From Plectosphaerella cucumerina (taxonomy: Eukaryota > Ascomycota > Sordariomycetes > Glomerellales > Plectosphaerellaceae): a stretch of DNA of 64,000 nucleotides. The translations under genes were made by a program, and so were the position numbers. How positions within the stretch are numbered: position 1 is the stretch's first letter; each line of letters opens with the position of its first letter. Under the pieces are notes generated by a model that saw only the letters and a program-made list of their open reading frames with translations, was not told where the DNA came from and made no database searches. The stretch spans positions 6,076,001-6,140,000 of the forward strand of contig JAGPXD010000003.1 in the NCBI GenBank assembly GCA_020746995.1, given 5' to 3'. Positions 22,335 to 32,590 of the stretch are shown one piece after another.

Positions 22335-22768
22335 AAATAATGGACGCCGGGACCATCCTCTGGCATGGCGGGAAAACAGTCACAATGGCCATGTCTTGGA
22401 CCCAAGTCTGGGCCTTACCGCGTGCTTGGTAGGTAGGCTAAGCCCCTCTTCAAGACCCTGGGCACAGGCCCTGGTTGTGCTTCTGGACGTTCGCCCCGTG
22501 TAAGCACTCAAAAGCCCCATCTGTAACGCGTCTCGACCGCAACGTCTATAAAAGAACCAAGAAGGACGCCACGACTGCAGCAGGGCTGCTGCAGACACGC
22601 AGGTCGTTCCTGTCAGCGGCCCTGTTCGTTCGTCGAGGAACTTATTCAACCAGGCTGTACGTATGCTGCCGAGGATCGCCAGCCTTGAAGCTGACATGTA
22701 CACACATCAGCGCTCTGGCTGATGACTCAGTCGAACGCTCAGTGCTACCAACCTGCTGTTTGCGAGCA
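22335..22768. other. Intergenic, no gene recognised
   Basis: Upstream flank of the membrane-protein gene. The long plus frame that enters here has no protein-like features before 22769. Confidence 0.4.
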
Positions 22769-23113
22769 ATGGGGGAGCCCAGCGGTGTAGTCATTGGCTT
22801 TGATTTCGGCTACATCGCCAGCCCAAGCACTCGCTACACCTTGTTCCCGGTACTGCAACACCGAGTGCAATCCGCCTCCGTTGGTACCATGCGGTGGGCC
22901 GACTGTGGATACAACAGTTGGTGGAGGACAACGGCCGAGAACTTCTATTTGCTGTCCGCCGAATCGGACGAGAAGGATGATGCCAAAGCAATGGTCCTTT
23001 TGGTGAAGGCTCTGAAGCTCCCTTCCGTACGTATGCGAAGGAGTGAACAAAGGACCTACGGCCTTGCGGATATTGTAGTGGATCTTACAGAATGGGTGGA
23101 TCAGAACTCCTAG
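22769..23113 (+). CDS. Hypothetical protein (possible fragment)
   Basis: Open from an ATG (MGEPSGVVIGFDFGYIASP) to a stop after VVDLTEWVDQNS, 114 residues. Composition is protein-like (AENFYLLSAESDEKDD, AMVLLVKALKLP). The opposite strand is also open across it, so the call is weak. The VVIGFDFG start recalls actin/Hsp70-fold phosphate loops, but too little follows to claim that. It may be the 5' end of a longer gene interrupted near the solo LTR. Confidence 0.3.
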   Translation: MGEPSGVVIGFDFGYIASPSTRYTLFPVLQHRVQSASVGTMRWADCGYNSWWRTTAENFYLLSAESDEKDDAKAMVLLVKALKLPSVRMRRSEQRTYGLADIVVDLTEWVDQNS

Positions 23114-23326
23114 GCAATATGGATTACCGAGAATCGGTTGAGCAAAGGCCAGGTCCCTTTGACTCTGCCGTACCGTTTCTCTCCTTTGTACCCGCCAATG
23201 AAGCGACTTTAGGCGGTAATGATTTGGTACGGCCGATACTTCCACCAGCTCAGAAATCAAGGTTGAACCCTCGGCTCCTTCCCTGAAATCGTGTTCCCAT
23301 GATAACCCAATATCCTTCCGTAGCGA

Positions 23327-23529
23327 TGTCAGAGCCTGCACTTACCGGGCCGCAGAATGCGGGGTGCAGGGCTAGTTGCAGCGCCTGTGGCTATATAGTA
23401 GGGGCCTGGCCCGCCTCCATCTGCTGGAGGGGGCCAGAGATCAGTCTGTACCTTACCCCTTACCTATCTTCAACTGCTGAAATACACTATTGAGACTCCA
23501 TCACTCTGCTGGAACTACGCGCCCTGACA
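23327..23529 (+). repeat. Solo LTR of the same chromovirus family as 49456-57327
   Basis: 203 bp beginning TGTCAGAGCC and ending CCCTGACA, similar along its whole length to the 207-bp LTRs at 49456 and 57121, including the TATATAGTAGGGGCCTGGCC block and the AGAGATCAGT primer-pairing segment. It is flanked by AGCGA on both sides (23322-23326 and 23530-23534), the 5-bp target duplication. It arose by recombination between the two LTRs of an earlier insertion and is older than the complete copy, since it has diverged. Confidence 0.9.
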
Positions 23530-23536
23530 AGCGACC

Positions 23537-23923
23537 TCACGACTGGGTTTCCGTACCAGACTGCTCACTGCCCATAGGATCCTCCATCTTCTCTTTACCG
23601 CCTCTATTTTCCCTCCTCAGATCCCCCGGGCTGCTCCTGACTGCCAAAGGATATGCGTTGTGCTGGTAAACGGTGAGCAGACCGAATTTACTCGCTAGTG
23701 GAATACATACAATTTGATCCGCGCTCGGAGGGAGGCTGGCATTCGTGCTGAACTCGAACCATCTCGTGTATTTGGCGCAGAAGTAGATATCGGCGCCGTA
23801 CTTGTCGTTTATCACCGCGAGCCGCCTCATGAGGCCTCGCATGGTTTTGGCAAAGTTCTCCTTCCGCCTGTCCCTCTTCTGTCTGATTCTCCGAGGAGGA
23901 TAATTGAGATTGGCGGTATCCAT
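23537..23923 (-). CDS. Small MADS-like protein
   Basis: 128 residues starting MDTANLNYPPRRIRQKRDRR. The stretch RRKENFAKTMRGLMRRL, then DKYGADIYFCAKY and RWFEFST, follows the MADS/SRF DNA-binding pattern (basic helix, GL-K/R-K, then two strands). The tail is acidic and charged. MADS-like small proteins of this form are seen in fungal accessory regions. A role in DNA binding is inferred. Its relative is at 26682. Confidence 0.55.
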   Translation of the reverse strand: MDTANLNYPPRRIRQKRDRRKENFAKTMRGLMRRLAVINDKYGADIYFCAKYTRWFEFSTNASLPPSADQIVCIPLASKFGLLTVYQHNAYPLAVRSSPGDLRRENRGGKEKMEDPMGSEQSGTETQS

Positions 23924-24304
23924 TGCTTCAGCTGAGAAAAAGCCATCATTGTCCGGGCGGCATTCGTGGCATTTGAGGTACGTGTCTAGGGCGAGCGAGA
24001 CAGGCCGGGCCCAGAGACCGGATCCTGGACCCAATTTATCGTCTTCGGGGACACAGAAACGGGCCGTGACGGTTCCACTGGACCTTCAACTTGGCCCTGG
24101 ATACTTCGTTGTTGCTGAGGGCCAGTCCCATGTCCACGCAGAGTTGCAGTATTCATCCCGACTAGCCACTTATGCCACGCCCTCACACCTGCAGGAGGCG
24201 CCCTTCACATGTACATGCAGATCAAGAACCTGAACATGAAGAACGATGTCTTGTATTGTACTCATTCAGACGATATATTACTGTACAGTACAGCGGCGTT
24301 TTTG
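23924..24304. other. Intergenic
   Basis: 381 bp upstream of the MADS-like gene; nothing recognised. Confidence 0.4.
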
Positions 24305-24595
24305 TCAAGCCGTTCTCGTACCGGCCATTTCCACGTCGTCTGCGGGGTCCTCCAGAGATGTACATGCCAACATCGCGGAGAGAGCATCCATGTCGGTATC
24401 GACATCTCTGCGGCTACCAATCGTCAGTACCATAGTCATAGGTTCCTCAGATAGTCCAACATCCGCGTTGCTGCCCGCCTCACCGGCGCCGAGCTTCGCT
24501 TGCATGGTTCGACGGGCGATGTGCCGGCGGATACAGGCGGTTGGATGCGCTTCTTTCGCAAATTGTCTCCTGATGTTCCCGTACTTGCGGTCCAT
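24305..24595 (-). CDS. Hypothetical small protein
   Basis: 96 residues, MDRKYGNIRRQFAKEAHPT..., with a basic N-terminal half and an acidic C-terminal half (DVDTDMDALSAML, DPADDVEMAG). No family recognised. It lies in a run of small minus-strand genes. Could be chance. Confidence 0.35.
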   Translation of the reverse strand: MDRKYGNIRRQFAKEAHPTACIRRHIARRTMQAKLGAGEAGSNADVGLSEEPMTMVLTIGSRRDVDTDMDALSAMLACTSLEDPADDVEMAGTRTA

Positions 24596-24706
24596 GGTTC
24601 AATAAATGAGTAGTGCAGTGTATTTTCAGAGTGCGAGGCTCATTATGTACTAGCCCGCAAAGGCCCGAAAAGAGGACCAGTGGCGGCTGATGTCGCCCAT
24701 GTGACA

Positions 24707-25260
24707 TCACCTTCTCCCCACCTCCAACGCTGCCTCCGCCAGAACCCTCAATTTGGCCGAGTTACTGCAGTCCGATCTGCCCAACGACCTGGAGGACCCA
24801 GCCCAGGGGGCCATCAGCGCGCGGGTGCCGTCCTCCGGGGCTTCCTCAAGCAGCGTCGGCAGCTTCCTCCCCCTCTCCGCGCGACCGCTCGCATGACGGG
24901 GGCTTGCAGTCGATAGGCGCCTGTAGTACGCCTCTCCCGCCTTAGCCTGCGCGAGCTGCCTCGTTAGACTTTTGTTGGCATTGAGAAGCGTGTGCAGTTG
25001 CTGGCGGTAATGGGTGAGCGCGGCGTTGAGTGTGGCCTCCTGAAGGCCGTGCTGGACCAAGGTTGCCTGAGCATTGTGAGCCATGTGGCAGATTCTGTAC
25101 AGCTGTTCCGAGGCTTCGAGAAGGTGAGGGTGAACGCCGTTGCCATATGACCGGATGGCGCCAAAGGCGGCCTCGTGCTGAAGGGGCTCGGCCCGTCAGT
25201 CGACCCCTTTCAACGTGGATATCATCTGCTTACCTCGTCCAACGATGGATGGGAGTTCAT
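24707..25260 (-). CDS. Small coiled-coil protein, unknown function
   Basis: Exons 25260-25234 (MNSHPSLDE) and 25177-24707 with a 56-nt GTAAGC...TTCAG intron, 165 residues. An N-terminal helix region (HLLEASEQLYRICHMAHN) leads into a coiled coil (LNAALTHYRQQLHTLLNANKSL) and a basic, disordered C-terminal part. It recalls the protein at 58900-59394 in layout (short helix, coiled coil, low-complexity tail). Function unknown. Confidence 0.5.
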
Positions 25261-25624
25261 GATGAGGAGATGCTTTTGGTGGGTGTTTTCACGGTAAGCT
25301 CTAGATACTGGGTCCGGAACGCGGCTGACGGCCTAGCTTTTGATTCCGCTTCGTGGACGAAGTAGGTCCCAAACAAGGGCCCTCTCACCTGCCGTGACTG
25401 ATGATGGAGCACGCATCAATGTTCAATCTCAAACACGCTAAGTATTTTCGGACGCAGGAGATGGGGCCTGCATCCTGGTCCTCCTCCTGGCCCCCAAACC
25501 CCGAGTAGGGTCCCCCGCAAGGTAGACTGGCGACGAGAGACGAGATATAAAGCAACCGCGGATATTCGGCCAGGTGAGGTAAGGAGGTGGGCATCATCAA
25601 GGGCGTACACCGTATTGGTTCATC
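25261..25624. other. Divergent intergenic region between two small-protein genes
   Basis: 364 bp between outward-facing starts; should hold both promoters. Nothing else seen. Confidence 0.4.
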
Positions 25625-26363
25625 ATGGCGCACGAATTCAACCTGGAAGCCCAATTATGGAGCGGCTTTGATCTTCCTCACTTCTCTGATACTTCATGCC
25701 CCGACACGTCAGACACAACCATGCAGCAAGCATCGGACGGGCTTCTTCTGCAGCCGCTTCTGGGCTCCAGTCCTCCAGCCGTCGGTGCGGAGTTCTACGA
25801 CGCATGGGACTGGGCCGGTGACCGGCAAGATTATCAGGCAGAGGGCTTCCTGCCCGAGGCCTTGCCAGACGACAACCTTGACTCCACGCAACGACAAGCA
25901 CTGTCGAAAGCCGCCCCGACGGATGGCGGCGGCGAAGTCGATAGTGCTACCCGAGAGGTGCTTGATTACGTTCACCAGGACGCTCAGTCTCCGGAGCGAA
26001 CCAGCCAGGCGCTGATCAACATGGAGGAGCGGTTTCACCAGAGACTGGCCAACATGGAGGAGCGATTCCGCCAGAGACTGGCCGACAGCGAGGAGCAAGT
26101 CCACCAGAAACTGGCCAATTTCACGGAAACTCTCGCCCAATTGCAAACCAGGTAGGCCGACGATCCCCCTCTTACGGCACACATTCGAGCTCACGCAGTG
26201 CCCCAATAGAGTAGAGGCCACCCACCGGGAAATAGCGGAAGACAAGAAGAGGATATGCCAGGAGGCCGAGGAGAGCACACACCGGTTGGAGGCGTGGATG
26301 GGAGACCTCGAGACGTACACGGAAGAGGTCCGCGGTATGGTGACGAGAATAGCTGAAACGTAG
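25625..26363 (+). CDS. Acidic protein with repeated coiled-coil motif
   Basis: Exons 25625-26151 and 26210-26363 (58-nt intron, GTAGGC...CAATAG) give 226 residues. The N-terminal 130 residues are acidic and disordered. Residues about 140-175 hold a 14-residue unit repeated about three times (MEERFHQRLAN, MEERFRQRLAD, SEEQVHQKLAN). The second exon continues the helix (ATHREIAEDKKRICQEAEE). Likely an elongated oligomer; function unknown. Confidence 0.55.
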
Positions 26364-26681
26364 GGCTGAAGAGAAGCTGCATGACGCGACGCACTACAGC
26401 CAACCTTGGAAGGTCCGTTTTTGACATGTTCGTGTTTCGGCCACCAAGTGGCCGGCCTGCTGCCCTGGCAGCTCCGCAGCGCCCGTGCATTTCGAGGGTG
26501 CGGCCCACTTACGTTAAAAAAGACGTCGATCGCCGTCGGTGCCGTTCGTGTCCCTATCTAGGGATTACAACCAGGGTCACAAGACCGACCCAAAAGGGCG
26601 AGGCCGTGTTCAGGGCAACTACTTAAGTGCGGCCAGAGGAGCGACGAAATGGTCCCATAACTCGCACAAGCAAGACGCAAG
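26364..26681. other. Intergenic
   Basis: 318 bp between two small plus-strand genes; nothing recognised. Confidence 0.4.
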
Positions 26682-27258
26682 ATGGCCCCACGTCAATCGA
26701 AGAAAGCGACCAGGCGGAACATCAGCGCCTTGCTCAGGAAATGCGAAGAATACAGCAACCTAGGGGACATCGAGGTCGCGCTATACATCTCCTTTCCCAA
26801 ACAAGAGGGCTTCATTTCGTACGAGTCGGCCGACCTGAGCTGGCGCGGCGACATCGAGGCCAAGGTAAGCGCGCGCCGGCCCCCCGCCCCTCTGCGCTTC
26901 CCTCTCTGACGACGAGCAGAGGACACAAGCACCGCCCACCCTTCATCTGACAGGGCCCCTGGCGAAGCAGATAGGTCACAAGGTGACGGGATTCTATTTT
27001 GAGCAGAAGAGAGGGAAAAAGGACAAGGACAAGGACGAGGACAAGAACAAGGCAGGGACGATTCGACAGTCCACGACCCGGACCATACTCGGAGACCCCA
27101 AGAGGCTGGGAAGACCCCCGGTCCGAGCTTGCCGGACGGCGGGGAAGGGGGCGGCGGGCGATTGTCCTACGCTCAGGTTTCCAGCGTTTCCGCCAATGCC
27201 GGACCCGCGGATTCCGTGCTTGGTGGAGTGGGCTAGACAGGTGCAAGGAGCAGCTTGA
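26682..27258 (+). CDS. Small MADS-like protein, second copy
   Basis: Exons 26682-26864 and 26920-27258 (55-nt intron, GTAAGC...GAGCAG) give 173 residues. KKATRRNISALLRKCEEY, then GDIEVALYISFPK and FISYES, follow the same basic-helix plus two-strand order as the protein at 23537-23923. The second exon has a lysine/aspartate-rich stretch (KRGKKDKDKDEDKNK) and a proline-rich end. Probably nuclear, by inference. Confidence 0.45.
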
Positions 27259-27611
27259 AATCAGATACAACACCATAAGTGAGGAGCAAAGGACAGATGT
27301 AAAAATAGATGTTTTGTTTCCCAGACTTGGTCTACCGAGAACAGGGGCCGAATGCACGCTATAAATCAATCACTTTCTACCAACCTGTTTCGGCATGTGT
27401 TCGGTGGCGTGACTCCTCGCCCATGTTCATTCCACCCAACTTGGCAACGTTCATCCGGTTATGGCGGAGCAATCTGCTTGGCCAGCCCCTCCTAGCTCGT
27501 CCCGAGGATTCGGAAACCAATCACGAGCGCAGCGGAAGCGCTCGGCCCAGGCGTCCTCGGCGGAGGAGACCAACGGGCAAATGTGCGCTGGAAGGATCCT
27601 CCCCGGCCTGG
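27259..27611. other. Convergent intergenic region
   Basis: 353 bp between the MADS-like gene and the frame-corrected end of the ferric reductase. Nothing recognised. Confidence 0.4.
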
Positions 27612-27753
27612 TCAAGCCGGAAGAGAGCCGGGATGCCGCACGGTTTCTGGGCAAAACTCCAAACACTTGACATGGACCTTCGCGTCACCCCTGCGCCGGA
27701 CGAGGCCGCGCACTCGATCGACCGTCTTAGCGTCCGCGCACACTGCGGCCGAG

Positions 27754-29745
27754 TCAGCAATCGGGCCACACACAACGATCAGTTGGCGACGTACAAGAGA
27801 CCACGGTCCGGCCCCCATGTCGTCCCAGCTCCACATCCGTCAGGTACGCTGCATCCATGGCCTTGTACATCACGACGATCCGCTTGCCCCGGTTGACGAA
27901 GCCGGTGGTTCCCGCGTCCTGCGACAGGAAGCCGCCCACGACGAACAGGTTAATGTGAAGGATCTCAGCGATGGTCAACAGAGGGTTCAAGGCAGCCAAC
28001 CGCCGCACCCGCGGGGCGCCGAACGTACCTGGCTCTTTTCGTCCTGCTCCAGCAGCTGCTGCATCCTGTCGGCCACCCAGCCAAGTTGAACTGAGGCAGT
28101 GCTTTGTCAGTGGGCTCGGCGGGGCGAGAGGGGTCTAGGGGCACGGCACGTACTCTCGGAATCCACCTGCCAGAACAGAGTCACCCTCTTCGTCTTGACG
28201 CCGCAGTCGTAGTAGCCTCGGAGGAGCTGCGCGACGTGCGACAGCTGCCCGGCTATCCCGATGCCGGTCGCGAAGAGGAGCACGTTGTTGTAGGCCTCGA
28301 GGCTCATCTCCTTTCCGTACGGCCCATCGACCAGGGCCCGTGCGCCGGGGCCGCTGTTGCGTCTGATGTCCCTGATGCGGAAGATGCGTTCCGTGAAGCC
28401 GCGTCGCCTCTGGGCGATGAGCACGATGTAGTTGTCGTCGTTGACGCGGTACCACCACGCGATGTAGAATGGGTGCGACTGCGCGACGGACGCGCCGCCG
28501 GCCCAGGGGACAGTCAGGTAGATGTACTGGCCGGCTCTCACGTTCCACGGCCGCGACAGCCGGACGTGAATGTGCACGGCGTCCTCCAGCGGGATGTTGC
28601 TTTCGTCGAGCTCAAAGGCGATGGTGTGTACGGTCGCCCGGCTGGCTGGCGCCCCGAGCCGCACGTTGCGGTAGACGGCCAGGCCGAGCCGGACGGTCCA
28701 CGTCAGGCCCAGGCAGCCGGCGGCTGCGATCAGGTACCGTCTGGGCGACGCCAGCACGTGGGAGGACGGCGTGTGCAGGTAGACGAAGACGGCGGCGCAT
28801 GCGGCCAGGGCGAAGTGAACGAAAGCAAAGGTCTCGTAGGCCCGTCGCCGGATGAGGCTCGTCAAGGGGATGGCGACAAGCAAGCTCGCGATCTGAAGGG
28901 GCATCTTAGCACGCGCGCCATGCCATGCCGTCAAACTTGGGGTTGTTCCACTCACCACAATGCCCGCCTTGCCGCTGAGCTCCTCAAAGCCACCCTGCGT
29001 CTTGGTCGCAAGGGACACGGCGGCGTGTGTCAGGCCTTGGAGGATGGCCATGGTCCCCAGCCAGCGGTGCGCGGCGATGTATGCTGGTAGGCTCAGCCCG
29101 CAGCCGCTCGCGATCACGTTCATTCGAGTTCCCAGAAACAACGGGACCATGTTGACCACCGACAAGACGCCCGACCGGCGGATGAAGCCCGGAGTGTCCC
29201 GGATGTCGTAGCTCATCGCCACGGCATTAGCAGAAACAAAGACGGCGGCCGCGACAAGGTCGAGCCAGGTGACGGTCCTAAAGAGGCGTACCCCCCGCCA
29301 GACCTGCTTCAGAGACAGATAGCGTAGGATATCGCGGTCTGCGACGTATCTGAGGATGGAAAACGCTAGCAGGGCGATGTTGATGACGATGGAAGCCGCC
29401 AGCGGCCCGCCGAGGGCCGCCGAGTACCATGCGACGGCATACATGATTCTGGTAGAGGGGAGGATGAAGGCGTGGAAGATCCTACGAGCGGAAGAGTTTC
29501 CAATCAAGCGCATGTCGCACGTGCCACCCGTGTAAGGACCTGTTCCGGTCCTCGACTGCGCGACTGCCCCTATAGGACTCGAGGGCCGAGATGACGGCCA
29601 AAGTCAAGGTCGAGATCAGGGCCCAGCTGTGGTCCATGATGGCCGGGACCACAAGGTCTTTGTTCCGATCCATGCGTCCATACACATATATCAGCAGGCC
29701 AACCAATGGCGCTGGCTTGTATGCCTCCTTGCGTACTGACGACAT
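27754..29745 (-). CDS. Ferric reductase (FRE/NOX superfamily), 3' frameshift
   Basis: Exons 29745-29540, 29481-28956, 28892-28154, 28090-28029 and 27963-27754; 580 residues as read. Membrane domain with four heme-ligand histidines in two pairs (AAHRWLG ... LTHAAV; FVHFALAACA ... VYLHTP). FAD-binding part with HPFYIAWW. NADPH-binding part starting DGPYGKE, then LFATGIGIAG. The family reduces ferric iron at a membrane, passing electrons from NADPH through FAD and heme. The last about 65 codons are in another frame: reading past the C5 run at 27812-27816 with one base fewer continues QLIVVCGPIADSA to a stop at 27612. Ferric reductases are recurrent Starship cargo. The start codon lies only 23 bp from that of the divergent coiled-coil gene. 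Confidence 0.85.
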
Positions 29746-29768
29746 TGAAACTTGGAATCTTTTTCGCC

Positions 29769-30848
29769 ATGACGCAGAACCAGGCAACCCAGGTGCCGCC
29801 AGGCCACCACGCGCCGGCAATGCCCTATGATCAAGGCGCTCCCCGAGAAACCAACACGGAGAGTCGCTGCATGAGCATAGTAAGCGCCCGTCTTCCGCGG
29901 CCTTCGATGGCGATCTCGTGGTTAACATCCCAGTGTCCCGCCAGCAATGTCGGCCCCTCCAGCTGTGACATGGCCAAGAGACTCGGTTTCGAACTCTGGA
30001 CGCTGTTGCAGCAACTAAACACCAGCAGCAGAAGCCTGGAGCAGTATCATGATATCGTCAAGAAAGAGAGCATGGAGCGGTCCTTCGCCTTCCAGCAGCA
30101 GCATGACGAACTCAACGCTCGCTGGTCACGCCAGTACGCCGCCGGGCTGCAGGAGGCTGCCCAGAAATCGGACGTCGACCTCAAAAAGACACGCAAAGAG
30201 CTAGAGGACGTCAAAGCGAAGCTCAAGGAGCAGAGGGCGCGCAACGACGCCGCCGAAATGGCGTCGCGCGAGCTCCGGGCCACCGTCGAGCTCCAAAACC
30301 GCGAGATCCTCCGGTCGCGGGCGCTCCACTTCGACTTGGATACCCGAGAACGAGAGCTGGCCGAGTCAAAGACGGTGACCCAAGCTACCGAGGCGGTGTT
30401 GGTGCTAAAGAAGCAGCGTGTCAGTGATCTGGAAGCCGAGCTCAAGGCCGTCCGGACGGAGATGGCCGCGAACGAGGATCGGTTCGCTGCCGACAAGGCT
30501 GAGCACGAGTCGCTCCGGCTGCAGTTCCGCACGCTCGAGGCCGAGCACGCCGACGCCGTGGACATTGCGAACGGTCTGTTCGAGGGCGAGGCCGGGAACA
30601 CGCCCGCCGAGATCATCGGCCAGAACAAGGCCCTGGCGCAACAGCTGTGGGAGGTCAGGGCGGAAAACGAGGCGCTGGTCGCGCAACTGAAGGCGGGGGG
30701 GATCGGCAGCGAGGGGCTGGCCCAAGACGTGCCCGTCGGCTTGAAAAGAAAACAAGGGCCTGACAAGACATCTCACGCAGCTGCGGAGAGTGCTGGCGAC
30801 GAAAGCAGGGCTGGGAAAAGGAGGCGCGCCAAAGCAGCGCCGGCTTGA
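29769..30848 (+). CDS. Nuclear-type coiled-coil protein, copy A1
   Basis: Exons 29769-29879 and 29934-30848 (54-nt intron, GTAAGC...TCCCAG) give 341 residues. After exon 1, the protein is a long coiled coil from about residue 75 to 300 (for example KKTRKELEDVKAKLKEQ and LKKQRVSDLEAELKAV), ending with a basic cluster KRRRAK likely to be a nuclear signal. It is a paralogue of 44939-45831: same intron position, same LNARWS and HESL-LQ...LEA-Y/HA-VVDIA blocks. The start is uncertain because it lies so close to the ferric reductase start. Confidence 0.65.
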   Translation: MTQNQATQVPPGHHAPAMPYDQGAPRETNTESRCMSIVSARLPRPSMAISWLTSQCPASNVGPSSCDMAKRLGFELWTLLQQLNTSSRSLEQYHDIVKKESMERSFAFQQQHDELNARWSRQYAAGLQEAAQKSDVDLKKTRKELEDVKAKLKEQRARNDAAEMASRELRATVELQNREILRSRALHFDLDTRERELAESKTVTQATEAVLVLKKQRVSDLEAELKAVRTEMAANEDRFAADKAEHESLRLQFRTLEAEHADAVDIANGLFEGEAGNTPAEIIGQNKALAQQLWEVRAENEALVAQLKAGGIGSEGLAQDVPVGLKRKQGPDKTSHAAAESAGDESRAGKRRRAKAAPA

Positions 30849-31723
30849 CCGTCGTTGCAAGCCATCCGACGGCGACGGTGCTCGGGGTCTAGGACTTTCT
30901 CCATTCTTTTTGAAGTAAATTACATGAAAGAACGAAAACAAATAAAAGGTATTCTGCATCACAGTACCAAATGTTGCCTCTGTTCTGTTGACATGCGCAC
31001 ACATTACTGGCACCCACGAACCTCGCGTTGCTGGCCTCGATGCATGCCACTCTCTGCGAGTGCACAAGCATGCATCAGGTGGCGACAAATCAACTGAGTA
31101 TAGTTGGGAACCCTTCGACAACGAAATCGCGGTCTCGCCTACAAGGCCGCCGATCTTGTCCGCTGCTGACGGCAACACAAAGGCATCGCATGGCTGGGCC
31201 TACAGTCGGGACTCCGGAGGCAACGGACATTCCGAACGGGGCCTTGAATCCGTACCAAAGCTGTGGAGTGACGGTCAACGCCGAGGACATGAGTGTGACG
31301 AGTGCCACTCACATCCTCAGCTTCGACGAGTGCAACGTCGGCTCCGGGCGCGTCGACAAGCCCGTCTGGCTGACATAGTTGCCATGGCGCCGCTGATAAA
31401 TCATCAGGCACGCTGCTGAGTGGCTCGATGCCTGTTACCTTGAGCAAGACGCCTAGTTCACGGCCAAAAGGGCAGACCAGTCAGATCAGAGGCCTCGTCG
31501 GGACACATGCTGAGACAGCGACTACGTGAAAGGTTTGATTAAAACTTCAACTACAAGCTGTAGAACCTACTCTCCTTCGGCTTGTCACATGCTATGAAAT
31601 TCTCTACGTCGTCTCAGTAGCCGATGCACGGCATGACGATGTCGATACAACAGATAGCTTGCCAACCAAGACAACACTCGGATGACGCAGAAATGCATTG
31701 GCATATCACATCCACAAGGAAGC
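30849..31723. other. Intergenic, no gene recognised
   Basis: 875 bp. A plus frame at about 31187-31378 (NPYQSCGVTVNAEDMS...) is somewhat protein-like but has no start context or family; I leave it out. Confidence 0.4.
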
Positions 31724-32314
31724 TCACTGTCGCGCCACCTGCCTGTCGAACGGAGTGATGATATTGTCGAGCAGCTTCGTGTACACCACGGTCAACATGA
31801 TCATAACGCCGCAGAGCGCCGAGACGATGCTGATCGACACCTTGGCCGTGACCGAAAGCTCTCCGTCCTGGCTGGTCGCTATACTGATCACGACCGAGAA
31901 GAGGGCGATGAGCGAGTGGGACACGCCGGGCCTTGCGAGCTGTGTCAGCCGATGCCGGCGACGACCATCGTGGGGAACTCACACAAACAAATGCGCAATC
32001 AGCCAGACGTAGTTCGCCTGCCACTTCCACCAGAGCCAGCAGGTCCCTACGAATCCAAGCCCGCAGAGCACGCCAGCGAGGGGGAGAAGCTGGACGTTCC
32101 GGACCGCCTCCTGCAGCGCCTTGCCGCCCTCGTGCTGGCCTAGCTTTCCCGACTGCTCGATGGAGGTGAACGTGTTCGGGAGGACGATGAAGCCGGCGAG
32201 GGTGATCCAGGCGCAAACGGCGGCAAGGGCATTGTACTGCGTCGGGATCTGGTTGGACTTGATAGACATGGCCATGTAGGGGGTATGGCGGGCCTGAGCC
32301 GCAAGGGTCCTCAT
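31724..32314 (-). CDS. Four-helix fungal membrane protein
   Basis: Exons 32314-31983 and 31931-31724 (51-nt intron, GTGAGT...CGCAAG) give 179 residues. The segment QIPTQYNALAAVCAWITLAG and IVLPNTFTSIE, followed by helices at VQLLPLAGVLCGLGFVG, SLIALFSVVISIA and IVSALCGVMIMLTVVY, matches a widespread uncharacterised Pezizomycotina membrane protein type that I know only as hypothetical. The start could instead be the MAMSIKSN methionine at 32275, or an upstream exon could exist. Confidence 0.65.
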
Positions 32315-32590
32315 CTTCAACCTCTGCAATCCTGAAGAAGCATCAGCGGCAGTGTTTGCAGCGCGTTCGGGAGCAACCACGAGCCTGCCAATTCCGATAT
32401 AACCTTGTCGAAGTGCTTTGGCATGTCCGCAGTCCGGGCCCAACAGTTCGCCCCAAAACAGGACCCTCACCAGCTTCTTGTCTATACTTAAATAGAGTGA
32501 TCCGAGTCGGTGTCGCCATGCGATTGATACCACGTGCCTGTCCCGAAAACAGGACGCTTCGTGAACAAGTCGCTCGTAATCACACCCGGC

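Noticed and set aside
22745..23341. 198-codon minus-strand frame opposite the hypothetical gene at 22769-23113
   Set aside because: No motif and no start context; it overlaps the more protein-like plus frame and runs into the solo LTR.
28104..29090. 328-codon plus-strand frame across the ferric reductase
   Set aside because: It is the antisense shadow of a clear, motif-bearing gene with introns; its composition is charged low complexity with no domain.
31028..31378. 116-codon plus frame
   Set aside because: Some protein-like texture near its end but no family, signal or splice support, and the other strand is equally open.
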